Source of the DNA: a virus
Length of the DNA: 64,000 nucleotides
IMG/VR virus record: IMGVR_UViG_3300045995_000532
Location: 38,679-102,678 of that record
Strand: one strand, 5' to 3'
Position 1 is the first letter of the stretch; every line of letters starts with the position of its first letter. The position numbers and the translations under genes were made by a program. Below the pieces are notes generated by a model. The model did not search any database, was not told the DNA's origin, and was given only the letters and a program-made list of their open reading frames with translations. Below are positions 32,041-40,471 of the stretch, one piece after another.

Positions 32041-33525
32041 TCAGACGTACAGGAACGAACTGGCAGCGCTGGTCGTCGAGATGCCCTGCGCGTTGGTGAC
32101 CGTGATGGCCACCGTACCCGTCCCTGCGGGGACCGTGGCGGTGATCTGCCGGCCCGAGTCCACGACGAACGTGGTGGCCGCCGTGGCGCCGAACTTGACG
32201 GCCGTCACCCCGACGAAGTTGGTCCCGTAGATCTTGATGACCGCAGCGGCAGCAGCCGTGGGCGGCGTCAGGAACTTCACGATCGGCTTCGTGAGGTCAC
32301 GGTAGATGGCCAGCACCCCACCGTCGCTCTCCCACGAGAGGCTCATCGTGACGTTCTGCTCCGGGCGCGGGCTGTAGCCCGGAACCGTGAAGCGGGCATC
32401 AGCGACGTGGAACCGCTTGAGGGTGACCCCGCCGTTCTCGCCGTCCTTGATGACGATGTCCAGCGCCAGCGGGACCGCGGTAGCGGTACCGATGACCTCG
32501 TTGGTGGCCGTGATACCCGTGATCTCACGGAGCTTCTTGAACAGGTCCGTGGGGTTCCTGGGCAGGATCTCGACGGTGCCGTTGACGGTCGGCACGTCGA
32601 AGTCGCGGGAGACGGCGAAGTAGTTGCCGAACTCCTCATCGGTCTGCAGCGTCACCTTCCAGTCGACAGTCGCCGACTGCACGCCAGTCCACTTGTTCGC
32701 GATCGAACCGGCAATGTTCGCCGGGTCGTAGCCGCCGATGTAGACGTCGATGTCCTTGCCTCGCACAGCACCCGGCTTCAGGGTGGCCGGGGTGTGGACG
32801 GCCTGCGGGTAAGAACGCAGATCCGAGGACGAGTAGACGACGCGAATCGTCGAGGTGGCCGGCACCGCAGCCGTGAGGGTGACAGTGACCACCGCGGACC
32901 CGGAAACACCCGGGGCAGCGTTCGCCAGCGTGTAGTCCGGACCGAACGTGAGCCGCTCGGTACCCACGACGATCGCCAGGATCCGGCGAGTGCCGTTCGC
33001 GTCCGTGTAGTTGTAGGCCGGGTGGCTGGTCACGATGGTCTGGCCGGCGACAGCCGAACCGGCCGCACTGTCGATGAAGACAGCTCCGGGGCAGTAGAAG
33101 ATCGAGTCGCCGCGCAGCGAGAACGTCTGAGAGGCGTTGTCCCGCAGCCCGAACTTGTAGCTTGCCGACTCCAGCGCGAGATACGGGATGGCGACAGCCA
33201 TCTCGATGTCGTACAAGTTGATCGTCTTCTTGCCCGGCTTCACCTGGGTGGCCACGTTCAACGGCTTCGCCAGGGACAGGTCGAACATCGGCAGGCCAGG
33301 ATCGGCGTCGATGAGGAGGGCCTCGATGTCGGTGGAAACGTCCAGCGACTCCAAGGTGAAGGTGAGGTCGGGAACATCACGGAGAGTGGCGACACTCTCG
33401 TAGTTGCCGAGCTCGAAGATCTTGGTCGTCGGGATGTTGACGGTTCCCGGTCCAGCATTCTGCAGTCGCTCGATCAGGACACGATCGTGCCCGGTCGCGA
33501 TCAAATTTCCGGCCTTCAGGCCCAT
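32041..33525 (-). CDS. Major tail (tube) protein with C-terminal Ig-like domain
   Basis: A 494-residue protein with an AGGAGGG ribosome-binding site. It precedes the chaperones and tape measure gene and is flanked by its own terminator-like hairpin, as expected of the abundant tube subunit. The last ~80 residues form an IPT/TIG-type Ig fold (PIVKFLTPPTAAAAAVIKI, YGTNFVGVTAVKFG, ITVTNAQGIST). Such add-on domains sit on the tail surface and may bind host glycans weakly. The main body is beta-rich with IYGGYDP-like and EILPRNPTDLFKKL segments. Confidence 0.85.
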   Translation of the reverse strand: MGLKAGNLIATGHDRVLIERLQNAGPGTVNIPTTKIFELGNYESVATLRDVPDLTFTLESLDVSTDIEALLIDADPGLPMFDLSLAKPLNVATQVKPGKKTINLYDIEMAVAIPYLALESASYKFGLRDNASQTFSLRGDSIFYCPGAVFIDSAAGSAVAGQTIVTSHPAYNYTDANGTRRILAIVVGTERLTFGPDYTLANAAPGVSGSAVVTVTLTAAVPATSTIRVVYSSSDLRSYPQAVHTPATLKPGAVRGKDIDVYIGGYDPANIAGSIANKWTGVQSATVDWKVTLQTDEEFGNYFAVSRDFDVPTVNGTVEILPRNPTDLFKKLREITGITATNEVIGTATAVPLALDIVIKDGENGGVTLKRFHVADARFTVPGYSPRPEQNVTMSLSWESDGGVLAIYRDLTKPIVKFLTPPTAAAAAVIKIYGTNFVGVTAVKFGATAATTFVVDSGRQITATVPAGTGTVAITVTNAQGISTTSAASSFLYV

Positions 33526-33610
33526 TGATCAGCCCTCCTTTTACGTCGGGCCCGCACGTTGGGGGGCCATCAAGTTCATGACGCTGTAGGCATCGACGCC
33601 ACCCCAAAGC

Positions 33611-33632
33611 GACGCGCTGACGGATCTGCTAC
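33611..33632 (+). promoter_or_regulatory. Degenerate operator-like motif, copy H
   Basis: GACGCGCTGACGGATCTGCT lies in the 153-base divergent gap between the major tail gene and the plus-strand gene. It matches the dispersed motif at most of its first 16 positions but not the second half. Tentative. Confidence 0.3.
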
Positions 33633-33678
33633 GGCGCGCCCTCTCGCGCTCACGGCTTCGATGGGGAAGGATGCTCGC

Positions 33679-34413
33679 ATGATGATGACCGGCGTTGCGG
33701 AGCGCGTGCTCGACCTGCGCCTGCCCGACGTTGGCCTGCCCGACGGTTGCCCTCCTGTTCCGCCGAGCGGCGGGTCAGACTGGAACCGGGGGGAGTCGCA
33801 GATCCCCATGGATGGCGTGACGTCACTCGAATCCGATTTGGTACTGGTCGGCGGACGCCTGCAGAGCGAGTGGGCCTCGGCCGGCACGATCTCGCGCAAC
33901 CTGCGCCGCAGCGCCGATGTGCCCGAGGGCTACATGCGTATCGTCAAGGTTCCCGACATCACTCACCTGAACCCGCGACCTGTGTACCGGCTGAAGTACA
34001 CGATCCTGCTGCCGTTGACCGCAGCAACCGACGGCCACCGCTGGCTGGCTCCGTCATGGTTCAACAAAGGCGTGCCGGGAGCCTGGTTGGGCACTCTCCC
34101 GTCAACAGAGGAGTTCGTCGGCCACAGCCTGATCGACCTGACCTTTTGCGTGAATGCCCCGCGGCGCGTCCGCTCCAATGACCAGTTCGTCTCGAACTGG
34201 GTCGCCACCCATCGCCGAATCCACCAGGCCAGCGCCCAGCTCATCGACCAAGGCGCGACGCCGAGCCCTCGCCGTGACCACCTCGCCACGGCCAAGTTGA
34301 CCGTGGCGGAAGCCTTGACGACCCCCGCCATCCAAGGCGAGTGGCTGAGTGCCGCGCAAGAGGTGCTCAGGGAGTCAAGCGGGCTGCTCGGGCGCCAAGC
34401 ACCTCGCGGATAG
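33679..34413 (+). CDS. Plus-strand hypothetical protein inserted in the head-tail block
   Basis: A 244-residue protein (MMMTGVAERVLDLRLPDVG) read against the surrounding late genes, from an ATG with GGAAGGA upstream. The C-terminal part contains WVATHRRIHQASAQLIDQG and LTVAEALTTPAIQGEWLSAA, which resemble the end of the protein at 51052-51810. It contains no known domain. Orientation and own divergent gap suggest independent expression (a moron or regulatory gene). Its end overlaps the convergent gene at 34367 by 47 bases. Confidence 0.75.
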   Translation: MMMTGVAERVLDLRLPDVGLPDGCPPVPPSGGSDWNRGESQIPMDGVTSLESDLVLVGGRLQSEWASAGTISRNLRRSADVPEGYMRIVKVPDITHLNPRPVYRLKYTILLPLTAATDGHRWLAPSWFNKGVPGAWLGTLPSTEEFVGHSLIDLTFCVNAPRRVRSNDQFVSNWVATHRRIHQASAQLIDQGATPSPRRDHLATAKLTVAEALTTPAIQGEWLSAAQEVLRESSGLLGRQAPRG

Positions 34414-35230
34414 CATCCGCTAGCGCCTGCTGGGCCTTCTGTGGCATGTTCATTTTTTGCCATGCCCGGTCAAAGTAGTGCTCACCCTTGATCGGGTTCC
34501 TGATCTCCATGCGCTGCGTGACAGCGCCCGTCAAGTTCGCTCCAAGTAGCGTGGCGTTGACGTTGCTGTGCACGTTCGTCGCCATCCGCATGGGCAGGAA
34601 CTTGCCTGAGTGTGACGGGTCACCCTTCGCCGCCGGCCGATCTGAGCCGTTCTTCCGCCCGTCCCCCTTGCCTTTGGCTCGGGTCGCAGTGCTCGAGTAC
34701 GGACCGCCGGGGACCATCCACCGGTTCTTGCCGCGGCCGGAATAGTTCTGAGTAGCGCTGGCGCCCCAGATGCCGTAGAAGGGTTCGCCGCCGATGTGTA
34801 CCGACGTTCCTTCGTCGATCTGGCGCCAGTACTTCGCCTGACTGCGGTCCAGCCAGTTCCTGACGCCGACACCGAAACCCCACGGGCGGATGATCATGTT
34901 GCGTTCATGCGCCAGAGCCCAGTCGAGCCGGCCCGTAGAGACGAGTCTCCGGTTCGGCAGTCGCCCATCATCCAAAGCCTGAAGCACCGCAGCCCGAAGC
35001 TCACCCGCCAGATCCAGGTTCGCTGCCTTCAAGACCTTCTGGATCTCGTCAGTCACTAGCCCCTGAGCCCTGACCGCATCCGGATCAAAGTAGTGCCCAC
35101 GAGTGGTGACGGTGATCACGAGACCGTACGCCAGCTGGATCCGCCGGGACGCCCGGCCGTAACGGTCCGTAGGGGTCGTGTGGACCGACATCGACGGCCC
35201 GTTGGAGAAGATCCCGTCGGGGATATCCAT
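34367..35230 (-). CDS. Hypothetical head-tail or minor structural protein
   Basis: A 287-residue protein (MDIPDGIFSNGPSMSVHTTPTDRYGR) in the run between connectors and the major tail protein. It is basic with a helix-rich middle (QALDDGRLPNRRLVSTGRLDW) and a Gly/Lys-rich loop (KGKGDGRKNGSDRPAAKG). The start is one base after the preceding stop. In other actinophages this slot often holds a tail-completion or neck protein, but I see no motif that proves it. Confidence 0.7.
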   Translation of the reverse strand: MDIPDGIFSNGPSMSVHTTPTDRYGRASRRIQLAYGLVITVTTRGHYFDPDAVRAQGLVTDEIQKVLKAANLDLAGELRAAVLQALDDGRLPNRRLVSTGRLDWALAHERNMIIRPWGFGVGVRNWLDRSQAKYWRQIDEGTSVHIGGEPFYGIWGASATQNYSGRGKNRWMVPGGPYSSTATRAKGKGDGRKNGSDRPAAKGDPSHSGKFLPMRMATNVHSNVNATLLGANLTGAVTQRMEIRNPIKGEHYFDRAWQKMNMPQKAQQALADAIREVLGARAARLTP

Positions 35231-35231
35231 C

Positions 35232-35501
35232 TCAGGACTCGCCGAGCTTCGTCACCTGGTTCGAGATGTGATGCAAGACCCGCATCGCGTCCTCGTTGAC
35301 GGTCCAGTCCTTGTTCGCTGCGCGCACGCAGTCCAAGGTGAAATCGGAAAATACACCGACGCTGGTGAGGACCTTATCCCGGAACCGGCCCTGCTGCTCC
35401 GGGGTCAGATCAGGGTAGATCTCACGCTCCGCGTGGCCGAGGATCGACGCAAGGAGCCGTTTGCGCTGGGCGGTGATGAGTTCGCTGACGACGTCGCTCA
35501 A
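35232..35501 (-). CDS. Small head-tail region protein
   Basis: An 89-residue helical protein (LSDVVSELITAQRKRLLASIL, read from TTG). The TTG at 35501 overlaps the previous stop (TTGA) and has a GGGAG ribosome-binding site six bases upstream, which favours it over the in-frame ATG at 35552 that would overlap by 55 bases. Function unknown. Confidence 0.65.
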   Translation of the reverse strand: MSDVVSELITAQRKRLLASILGHAEREIYPDLTPEQQGRFRDKVLTSVGVFSDFTLDCVRAANKDWTVNEDAMRVLHHISNQVTKLGES

Positions 35502-36001
35502 CTGTTGCTCCCAGGGAAGTCGAGCATGAGGGTCGCCTTGATCGACTGCCATGCCCCCAGATCTGGGTTCGGCTGGTCGCGCACCACGTCCTGGAACTCA
35601 CCCAGGTAGCCGTCCAGCTCGGCGCCAGTGCCGGCCTCGCGCGGGCGCACATAGCGGGTCCCACCGAGCAGGCCGCGCAGACGGTCCTGAATGTCGGAGG
35701 CGATCGCGAGGGCTACGGATTCGTTCTGGCCGAGGATGTCGACGAACAGGACGTGCTCGGCGCGCAGGTAGCCGGCACCGAGCTCCTGCTCAGTGACGTC
35801 CGGTTCGCCGCCGTGGGACACAAACACCACGTTCCCCTCAACCTGCTTCAGGTCCGACTCCTTCGGCCCGCGCCGGCTCACCGTGACCGGCTTCGCGCCG
35901 AACGGCACCACCGGGCCCATCCAGCTGTAGTCGCGCAGCAGGGTCTCCACGAGTACCTCGAGCGTTGCGCGAACGTGCCTGACTGCGTGGCGGACGTACA
36001 T
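35498..36001 (-). CDS. Tail terminator-like / neck protein
   Basis: A 167-residue protein (MYVRHAVRHVRATLEVLVETL). The ATG overlaps the preceding stop. Its position as the last connector before the tail genes, its size, and an alpha/beta pattern with a mid-chain beta sheet (VVFVSHGGEPD, RAEHVLFVDIL) are consistent with the tail terminator that caps the tube. Assigned by gene order only. Confidence 0.55.
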   Translation of the reverse strand: MYVRHAVRHVRATLEVLVETLLRDYSWMGPVVPFGAKPVTVSRRGPKESDLKQVEGNVVFVSHGGEPDVTEQELGAGYLRAEHVLFVDILGQNESVALAIASDIQDRLRGLLGGTRYVRPREAGTGAELDGYLGEFQDVVRDQPNPDLGAWQSIKATLMLDFPGSNS

Positions 36002-36462
36002 CAGACCATGTCCTCCGTCGCGCACTCAAGGATCCACACGCCGACGGAATCCAGATTTGGCTGCATCAGCACCCTCCGGTACAGGTACCTCACGGGAGCG
36101 TCCAGGTTGGTGGTGGGCCACAGGTTGACATAGTCGAAGCCCTGGATCTGGGCGTACTCCTCGTCGAGAAGGGTTACCTCGATGTACCCCGGCTGAAGAA
36201 GACCGAACGACTTGGTCGCCTCGGAGCGCTCATGCTCCTGGATGACGCACAGGACGCGAGTCTTCGTCTCGCCGGCGGCGGCCATCGACGTCGTCAGGTC
36301 CCACGGCACACCGTCAACATCGATGTCGCCGGACAGCACAGGGGTGGCTACCTTGACGAACTGAGGCTGGCGTTCCGGCTGGACAGGCAGGCCCAGAGTC
36401 ATTGCCGTGCGGATTCCCTGCCGGAAGGCGGCCGCGTCGAAGCCGGCGATGATGGCCGCCAT
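36001..36462 (-). CDS. Head-tail connector (stopper-like) protein
   Basis: A 153-residue protein (MAAIIAGFDAAAFRQGIRTAM) with beta strands in the second half. It overlaps the neighbouring connector genes by one base on each side. Position between adaptor and terminator candidates suggests the head-completion stopper. Assigned by gene order and size. Confidence 0.55.
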   Translation of the reverse strand: MAAIIAGFDAAAFRQGIRTAMTLGLPVQPERQPQFVKVATPVLSGDIDVDGVPWDLTTSMAAAGETKTRVLCVIQEHERSEATKSFGLLQPGYIEVTLLDEEYAQIQGFDYVNLWPTTNLDAPVRYLYRRVLMQPNLDSVGVWILECATEDMV

Positions 36463-36974
36463 CAGATGAATCCCCCATCCCACGACGCGCTCATCTCAAG
36501 CTCGTACGGGAACATCGTTCCGCTGAAGCGCCCCCGCGTGAAGTACGAGTCGATCATGAACGTAGTCGCCCCGGCGCCGCGGCGAGCCTTCTCCAACAGC
36601 TCCAGCCGGCGGGCCTGCAGGTATTTCAGGTCTTCAGTGAGAGCGCCCGCGGCCTGCGCGGTCTCCATCTGCACCGGGCCCGCCACGTACTTCGTCATGG
36701 ACCGCAGACTCCGGATCTGCTGGCGAACCAAGCGCAAGCCTGCGTAGATCACCACGAGCGCGGCGCCAGCCGTCGACAGGTCCGGGGACACCGTCATCGC
36801 ATCCAAGTTCAGTTCGACTGCGCCGAAGAACCCGTCCAGCTGCGCCTCAGCGAACGCATCCGCGAGGGACGCCTCTATGTCAACGTCCATCGTGAGCGGA
36901 AACGCCTGGGTGAAAGCCCCCGGAACGGCCACCTCGCGCTTGTACGCGCCCACCAAGTCCACGAGATCGGTCAT
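36462..36974 (-). CDS. Head-tail adaptor-like protein
   Basis: A 170-residue protein (MTDLVDLVGAYKREVAVPGAF), starting at the ATG at 36974. It is helical at the C-terminal half (LKYLQARRLELLEKARRG) like gp15/gp6-type adaptors that dock on the portal. It follows the capsid genes. The 137-base gap upstream (36975-37111) contains several imperfect GC-rich hairpins but no clear promoter. Confidence 0.55.
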   Translation of the reverse strand: MTDLVDLVGAYKREVAVPGAFTQAFPLTMDVDIEASLADAFAEAQLDGFFGAVELNLDAMTVSPDLSTAGAALVVIYAGLRLVRQQIRSLRSMTKYVAGPVQMETAQAAGALTEDLKYLQARRLELLEKARRGAGATTFMIDSYFTRGRFSGTMFPYELEMSASWDGGFI

Positions 36975-37111
36975 ACCCCCTAGATCGACCACGAGGCCCC
37001 ACCCACCGCTGCGTAATCAGCGGGGTGAGACCTCGGGTCCCGGGCGCCCGGTTGGGTCTAGCTGGGTCGTTTTGTCCCGCGGCTGCTAAGCGACGGGCCC
37101 GTCAGCCTACC

Positions 37112-37627
37112 TCAGGAGGAGAAACCCTTCTCTTCCTTGATCTCCTCGTTGGTGCTCGTGCGGACCGTCACGTTGTACGTCTTGGTGATGTAGTCCTTCA
37201 CGAAGTTGACCTGCGCGACCGACGCCGACGAGTCCGACACGTCGATCAGTGCGCGCAGGCGGAGCACGTTGCGCTCGTCGAGCTTCTTCACCGACGACTG
37301 GAATGCCATGCCACTCTTGGCGAGCATCGCGAACAGTGCCTCGTTCGTCAGCGCCTGCTCGGACTGATACTCCGGATCCTGCTCCGCCTCCGCGCGAGCA
37401 TCCACCCGCACCAGAACCCCGTTCAGGAACGGGTCCGCAGCGGAGTCGAACACGTTCGCGTTGTTCAGCTCGCGGTCCGACTGAGTGATGCGGAACCTCT
37501 GGCCCGGCCGCGCCGCGATCGGCTTGTCACGTCCCCGAGTGTCCGTCGTCATGTACCAGACGTTACCCAAGTTCGGGTTCAGCCAGATTTCCTCATCCGC
37601 CCGCGCATTGATGCTGTTGACAGCCAC
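37112..37627 (-). CDS. Hypothetical capsid-associated protein
   Basis: A 171-residue protein (MAVNSINARADEEIWLNPN) located just after the capsid gene and a small gene. It is mixed alpha/beta with a central helical stretch (EAEQDPEYQSEQALTNEALFAML). It could be a minor head or decoration protein; no diagnostic motif. Confidence 0.65.
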   Translation of the reverse strand: MAVNSINARADEEIWLNPNLGNVWYMTTDTRGRDKPIAARPGQRFRITQSDRELNNANVFDSAADPFLNGVLVRVDARAEAEQDPEYQSEQALTNEALFAMLAKSGMAFQSSVKKLDERNVLRLRALIDVSDSSASVAQVNFVKDYITKTYNVTVRTSTNEEIKEEKGFSS

Positions 37628-37682
37628 GTCCGTGCTCCTTCGTCCAGGTCCTGGGGATCTTGTCTATCAGTGGAATCGACCA

Positions 37683-37970
37683 TCAACCGAACTGCGGGTA
37701 GTTCATCTCCCGTTTCAGACGGTCCGTATTCTCATGCAAACGAGCCTGCCACTCACCCGGAAAGTCCTCTTTGAGGTCTGCGATCGCCTGCCGCCGCGCC
37801 CGGCCGGAGACGTCATCGCGGGTCATCTCCGGGAACTTCTCCGTCAGATCCTGCGTTGCTGCATGACGGTAGATACCCCACGCGAAGCCGTGTGCGTCCA
37901 CGAACTGGGTCAGGGCTGCGGTCTTCGCCTTGTCGTGAATGACAACCGCCAGGGTTCGATGCCGGCTCAT
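37683..37970 (-). CDS. Small hypothetical protein downstream of the capsid gene
   Basis: A 95-residue protein (MSRHRTLAVVIHDKAKTAALTQF) from the ATG at 37970. It has a beta strand followed by helices and many charged residues. It is separated from the capsid gene by a terminator and an operator-like site, so it probably has its own regulation. Confidence 0.65.
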   Translation of the reverse strand: MSRHRTLAVVIHDKAKTAALTQFVDAHGFAWGIYRHAATQDLTEKFPEMTRDDVSGRARRQAIADLKEDFPGEWQARLHENTDRLKREMNYPQFG

Positions 37971-38055
37971 AGTTTCCTCGGTTCTGGTCAGACGCCTGCC
38001 ACTGAGGCTAGAGGCGGCAACCTGCGATGTCCCCGTGTGGGCCCTGCCCGGCGCG

Positions 38056-38077
38056 CTGAGCGACCCGTCAGAACGTC
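38056..38077 (-). promoter_or_regulatory. Operator-like motif, copy B
   Basis: On the minus strand GACGTTCTGA-CGGGTCGC-TCAG, one base different from copy A. It lies in the 177-base gap between the major capsid gene and the small gene at 37683-37970, directly downstream of the capsid terminator. Confidence 0.55.
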
Positions 38078-38095
38078 GCGATGGCCAGGCATACA

Positions 38096-38129
38096 GCAGC
38101 GGGCCCCTCCAACCGGAAGGGCCCGCTGC
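38096..38129 (-). terminator. Terminator after the major capsid gene
   Basis: A perfect 11-bp stem (GCAGCGGGCCC with GGGCCCGCTGC) and a 12-base loop, about 19 bases after the capsid stop. It lacks a T-run, as is common for actinobacterial terminators. Confidence 0.75.
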
Positions 38130-38147
38130 CAGCAATGCTTGGTCTAG

Positions 38148-39122
38148 CTACGCGCTGAGCACCAGCCGGCGGCAGTACTCCGGGTGGAACGCTGCACCAC
38201 CGACGTCGCGACGGGACTTGAAGTGGGTGTAATCCACCTTGTCTTCCGTCCACATCTTCACACGGCTACCGCCGTACGTGGCGAACAGGCCGACGTTGCC
38301 GCCGAAGACCCAGATCTCGTTGGCCGGCAGGTACGCGATGCCGTCCTCGTCCTGGTAGTTGTCCAGGTTGATGAGGTTGGCACCGAAGAAGGAGCCCATC
38401 TGACCCGTACGGGAGATGAGGTCCTGGGTGATGTTGGAGTACGTGGTGAAGTCGAGGATCTTCGCCAGTGCACCCTTGCGACCCACGATGGCGAGCGGCC
38501 GCTCGAGCGAGCCGTTCGACGGGCGAGGGACGTCCGAGACGGCGGTGACAGCCGCACGCAGCGCCGCCTCCGTCAGGCCGGTGAGTGTGAGGTCCTCGTA
38601 CGAAGCCGAACCCGACGGGACCGAGGCCTTCAGCATGGTGAAGATGCGGCGGTTGACCTCCGCGTCCTCCCGCTGCTTGGCCAGGGGGAGAAGGTCCTGG
38701 ATCGTCTCAGAGTAGTTCGCGCGGACGTTGTCCTCGAACTCCGAAACGTGCCACCCCATCGTGTCCTTCTGGAGCTCCCAGATGTCCGTGGAGATCTGGG
38801 ACTCGTCGATCTCTCCACCACGGTTGGTGTAGAAGACCTTCATGCCGCGACGCTCGCGGATGGTGACCTGCTCGAACTCACCCACGTTCGTCACGGGGAA
38901 GTAGTTCGAGAAGGTATTGTCGAACCGGAACCCATAGTCGAGGGTCTCCGCGATCGTCGCCGCCTGCTCGCGGTGCCAAGCCGAATTGCCCCAGTTTTCC
39001 TTGGCCTCAGCGTCCAGCGCCACTCGTGCAGCCGCGTACTCACGTTCCGCCTCAAGGGAGGCGAACTCGCGGGTCTTGAAAGTTCCGGTCTTGATGATCT
39101 CACTAAGAACGGTCTTTGCCAT
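38148..39122 (-). CDS. Major capsid protein
   Basis: A 324-residue HK97-fold-type major capsid protein. It is preceded by scaffold and protease genes and followed by its own terminator. The helical N-arm (SEIIKTGTFKTREFASLEAE) is followed by a central P-domain-like part (GWHVSEFEDNVRANYSETIQD) and a C-terminal beta-rich A-domain (GQMGSFFGANLINLDNYQDE, EIWVFGGNVGLFATYGG). The ATG at 39122 follows an AGGGGG element; an upstream in-frame TTG is less likely. It should be the most abundant virion protein. Confidence 0.9.
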   Translation of the reverse strand: MAKTVLSEIIKTGTFKTREFASLEAEREYAAARVALDAEAKENWGNSAWHREQAATIAETLDYGFRFDNTFSNYFPVTNVGEFEQVTIRERRGMKVFYTNRGGEIDESQISTDIWELQKDTMGWHVSEFEDNVRANYSETIQDLLPLAKQREDAEVNRRIFTMLKASVPSGSASYEDLTLTGLTEAALRAAVTAVSDVPRPSNGSLERPLAIVGRKGALAKILDFTTYSNITQDLISRTGQMGSFFGANLINLDNYQDEDGIAYLPANEIWVFGGNVGLFATYGGSRVKMWTEDKVDYTHFKSRRDVGGAAFHPEYCRRLVLSA

Positions 39123-39140
39123 GATATTCAATGCCCCCTC

Positions 39141-39665
39141 TCAGGACAGAAGAACAGCCTCGGCGTACGTCGAGGAGTCGGTGACGGTGACCTTCAGCCC
39201 TGCGGTGCCAGGAGCAACCGCCGGAGTCTTGATCCACTTGGTGCCGTCCCACTGGAGGGTGTCCAGCACAGCAACCCCGGTGGCGACGATGACGTTGCGG
39301 GCCGCGATCTGGCGCCCATCCCAGCGAGACTGCGCCGGGGTGTTGCGGATCCAGATCTTCTCCCCCGCACCGGACCAGATAGTGGCCAGGTAGCCGTTCT
39401 TCGCGACGCCACGCATGTGGGAGTCAAGCTCCGCACCGGTATAGACGCTGTACAGCTCGAACTCCTGGACCAGAAGGCCCGTGATGCCCGACTGGAAACC
39501 CGTGCCAGCCGGCGCGAGCTTGATGAATCCGGGTGCCGCCGCATCGATCGTGACGAGATCCCCCTGGTGAAAAACACCAGTCGCGGGAACGCGGTAACGA
39601 CCCTCACGGGTGGCACTGTCGCCACCGGTGCGGCGGAAGCCGAAGTTGAGGCCGTAGTCAGCCAT
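39141..39665 (-). CDS. Head decoration or minor capsid protein
   Basis: A 174-residue protein (MADYGLNFGFRRTGGDSATRE) between scaffold and capsid genes. It is beta-rich (FHQGDLVTIDAAAPGFIKL, LVQEFELYSVYTGAELDS), consistent with capsid decoration or cement proteins usually placed here. The ATG overlaps the scaffold stop (TGATG). Confidence 0.7.
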   Translation of the reverse strand: MADYGLNFGFRRTGGDSATREGRYRVPATGVFHQGDLVTIDAAAPGFIKLAPAGTGFQSGITGLLVQEFELYSVYTGAELDSHMRGVAKNGYLATIWSGAGEKIWIRNTPAQSRWDGRQIAARNVIVATGVAVLDTLQWDGTKWIKTPAVAPGTAGLKVTVTDSSTYAEAVLLS

Positions 39666-40342
39666 CAGATTCCCTTCCGGTTCTGCTCGAAGAACGCGCT
39701 CGTCTTCGATGCGGTGGACGTGACGGCCACGCCGTGCATGGCGGTTTCACGCGGGGCGTCGGTCTTGACCGGGCCCTTCTCGAGCCCTGCGGTGACCTCA
39801 GCCAGTTCGGCGACGTAGCCGTCGAAGGCGTCCTGCTCCATGAGGGCCCAGCGGTTCGCCCGCTCAGGGGTGAACCACTCGTCGGCCTTGTGGGGGAGCG
39901 CGGTCCGAACGCCGGCAACGCGGGCGTCCTGCCGGGCGGCGACCTCGCGGTCGTGCTCGATCTCGGTGTTGCGATCGGCGAGGGCCTTCTCGGCGGTCTC
40001 CCGGGCAGCAACCTCGAGGTCAAGCTTGTTCTGCAGCTCGGCCTTCTCGGTCTCGTGCACAGCGGCCGTCGCAGTGACCTTCTCAGCGAAGGCCGCGGTC
40101 TCGCCGACCTCCTCCTTCTTAGCTGCGTCGAGCTGCTTCTTGCAGTCGGCGAGCTGGGCGGTCAGGGCGTCGACCTTGGCCTGCAGATCCTTCACGGTCA
40201 CAGCCGCTGCAGCACCTTCACGGCTGACGGTGCTCGCCAGAATTGCGACGTGCTCCTCTTCGGTGAACGTGCGCGACTCGGCGATCTCGCGCTCATAGGT
40301 CGCGGTTTCCCGCCGAAGCGGGAGTTCGATGTTCGTCGGCAT
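39665..40342 (-). CDS. Scaffolding protein
   Basis: A 225-residue, highly charged coiled-coil protein: residues ~45-150 are a continuous helix with heptad-like repeats (LQAKVDALTAQLADCKKQL; KAELQNKLDLEVAARETAE). It lies just upstream of the capsid genes and directly after the protease, the usual site of procapsid scaffolds. The ATG has an AGGAGG eight bases upstream. A strong hairpin separates it from the protease. Confidence 0.85.
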   Translation of the reverse strand: MPTNIELPLRRETATYEREIAESRTFTEEEHVAILASTVSREGAAAAVTVKDLQAKVDALTAQLADCKKQLDAAKKEEVGETAAFAEKVTATAAVHETEKAELQNKLDLEVAARETAEKALADRNTEIEHDREVAARQDARVAGVRTALPHKADEWFTPERANRWALMEQDAFDGYVAELAEVTAGLEKGPVKTDAPRETAMHGVAVTSTASKTSAFFEQNRKGI

Positions 40343-40415
40343 GAGCCATACCTCCTCGGGTTTTCTCGTGGGCCGGTATGCCTCGGCCATCGGAGAGTTG
40401 CATCGACAACACGAA

Positions 40416-40453
40416 GCCCCGACGCTCTGAAGAGTCCTTCAGAACGTCGGGGC
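40416..40453 (-). terminator. Strong symmetric hairpin between protease and scaffold genes
   Basis: GCCCCGACG-T-TCTGAAG and CTTCAGA-G-CGTCGGGGC form a 17-bp stem with a 4-base loop, just after the protease stop. It contains the CGACGTTCTGA half-site of the dispersed motif and its inverted partner TCAGAGCGTCG, so it may act as terminator, operator, or both. Confidence 0.7.
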
Positions 40454-40471
40454 GCAAACGTGCGGTGATGC

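Noticed and set aside
31111-33528. 805-residue plus-strand ORF opposite the major tail and chaperone genes
   Set aside because: Arg/Asp/Val-rich shadow of high-GC coding sequence; no ribosome-binding site or domain.
37000-37100. Promoter in the gap before the adaptor-like gene
   Set aside because: Several GC-rich partial palindromes are present but no credible -10/-35 spacing.
38184-39818. 544-residue plus-strand ORF opposite the capsid genes
   Set aside because: Shadow frame with Arg/Val/Leu-rich composition; the minus-strand capsid genes explain the region.
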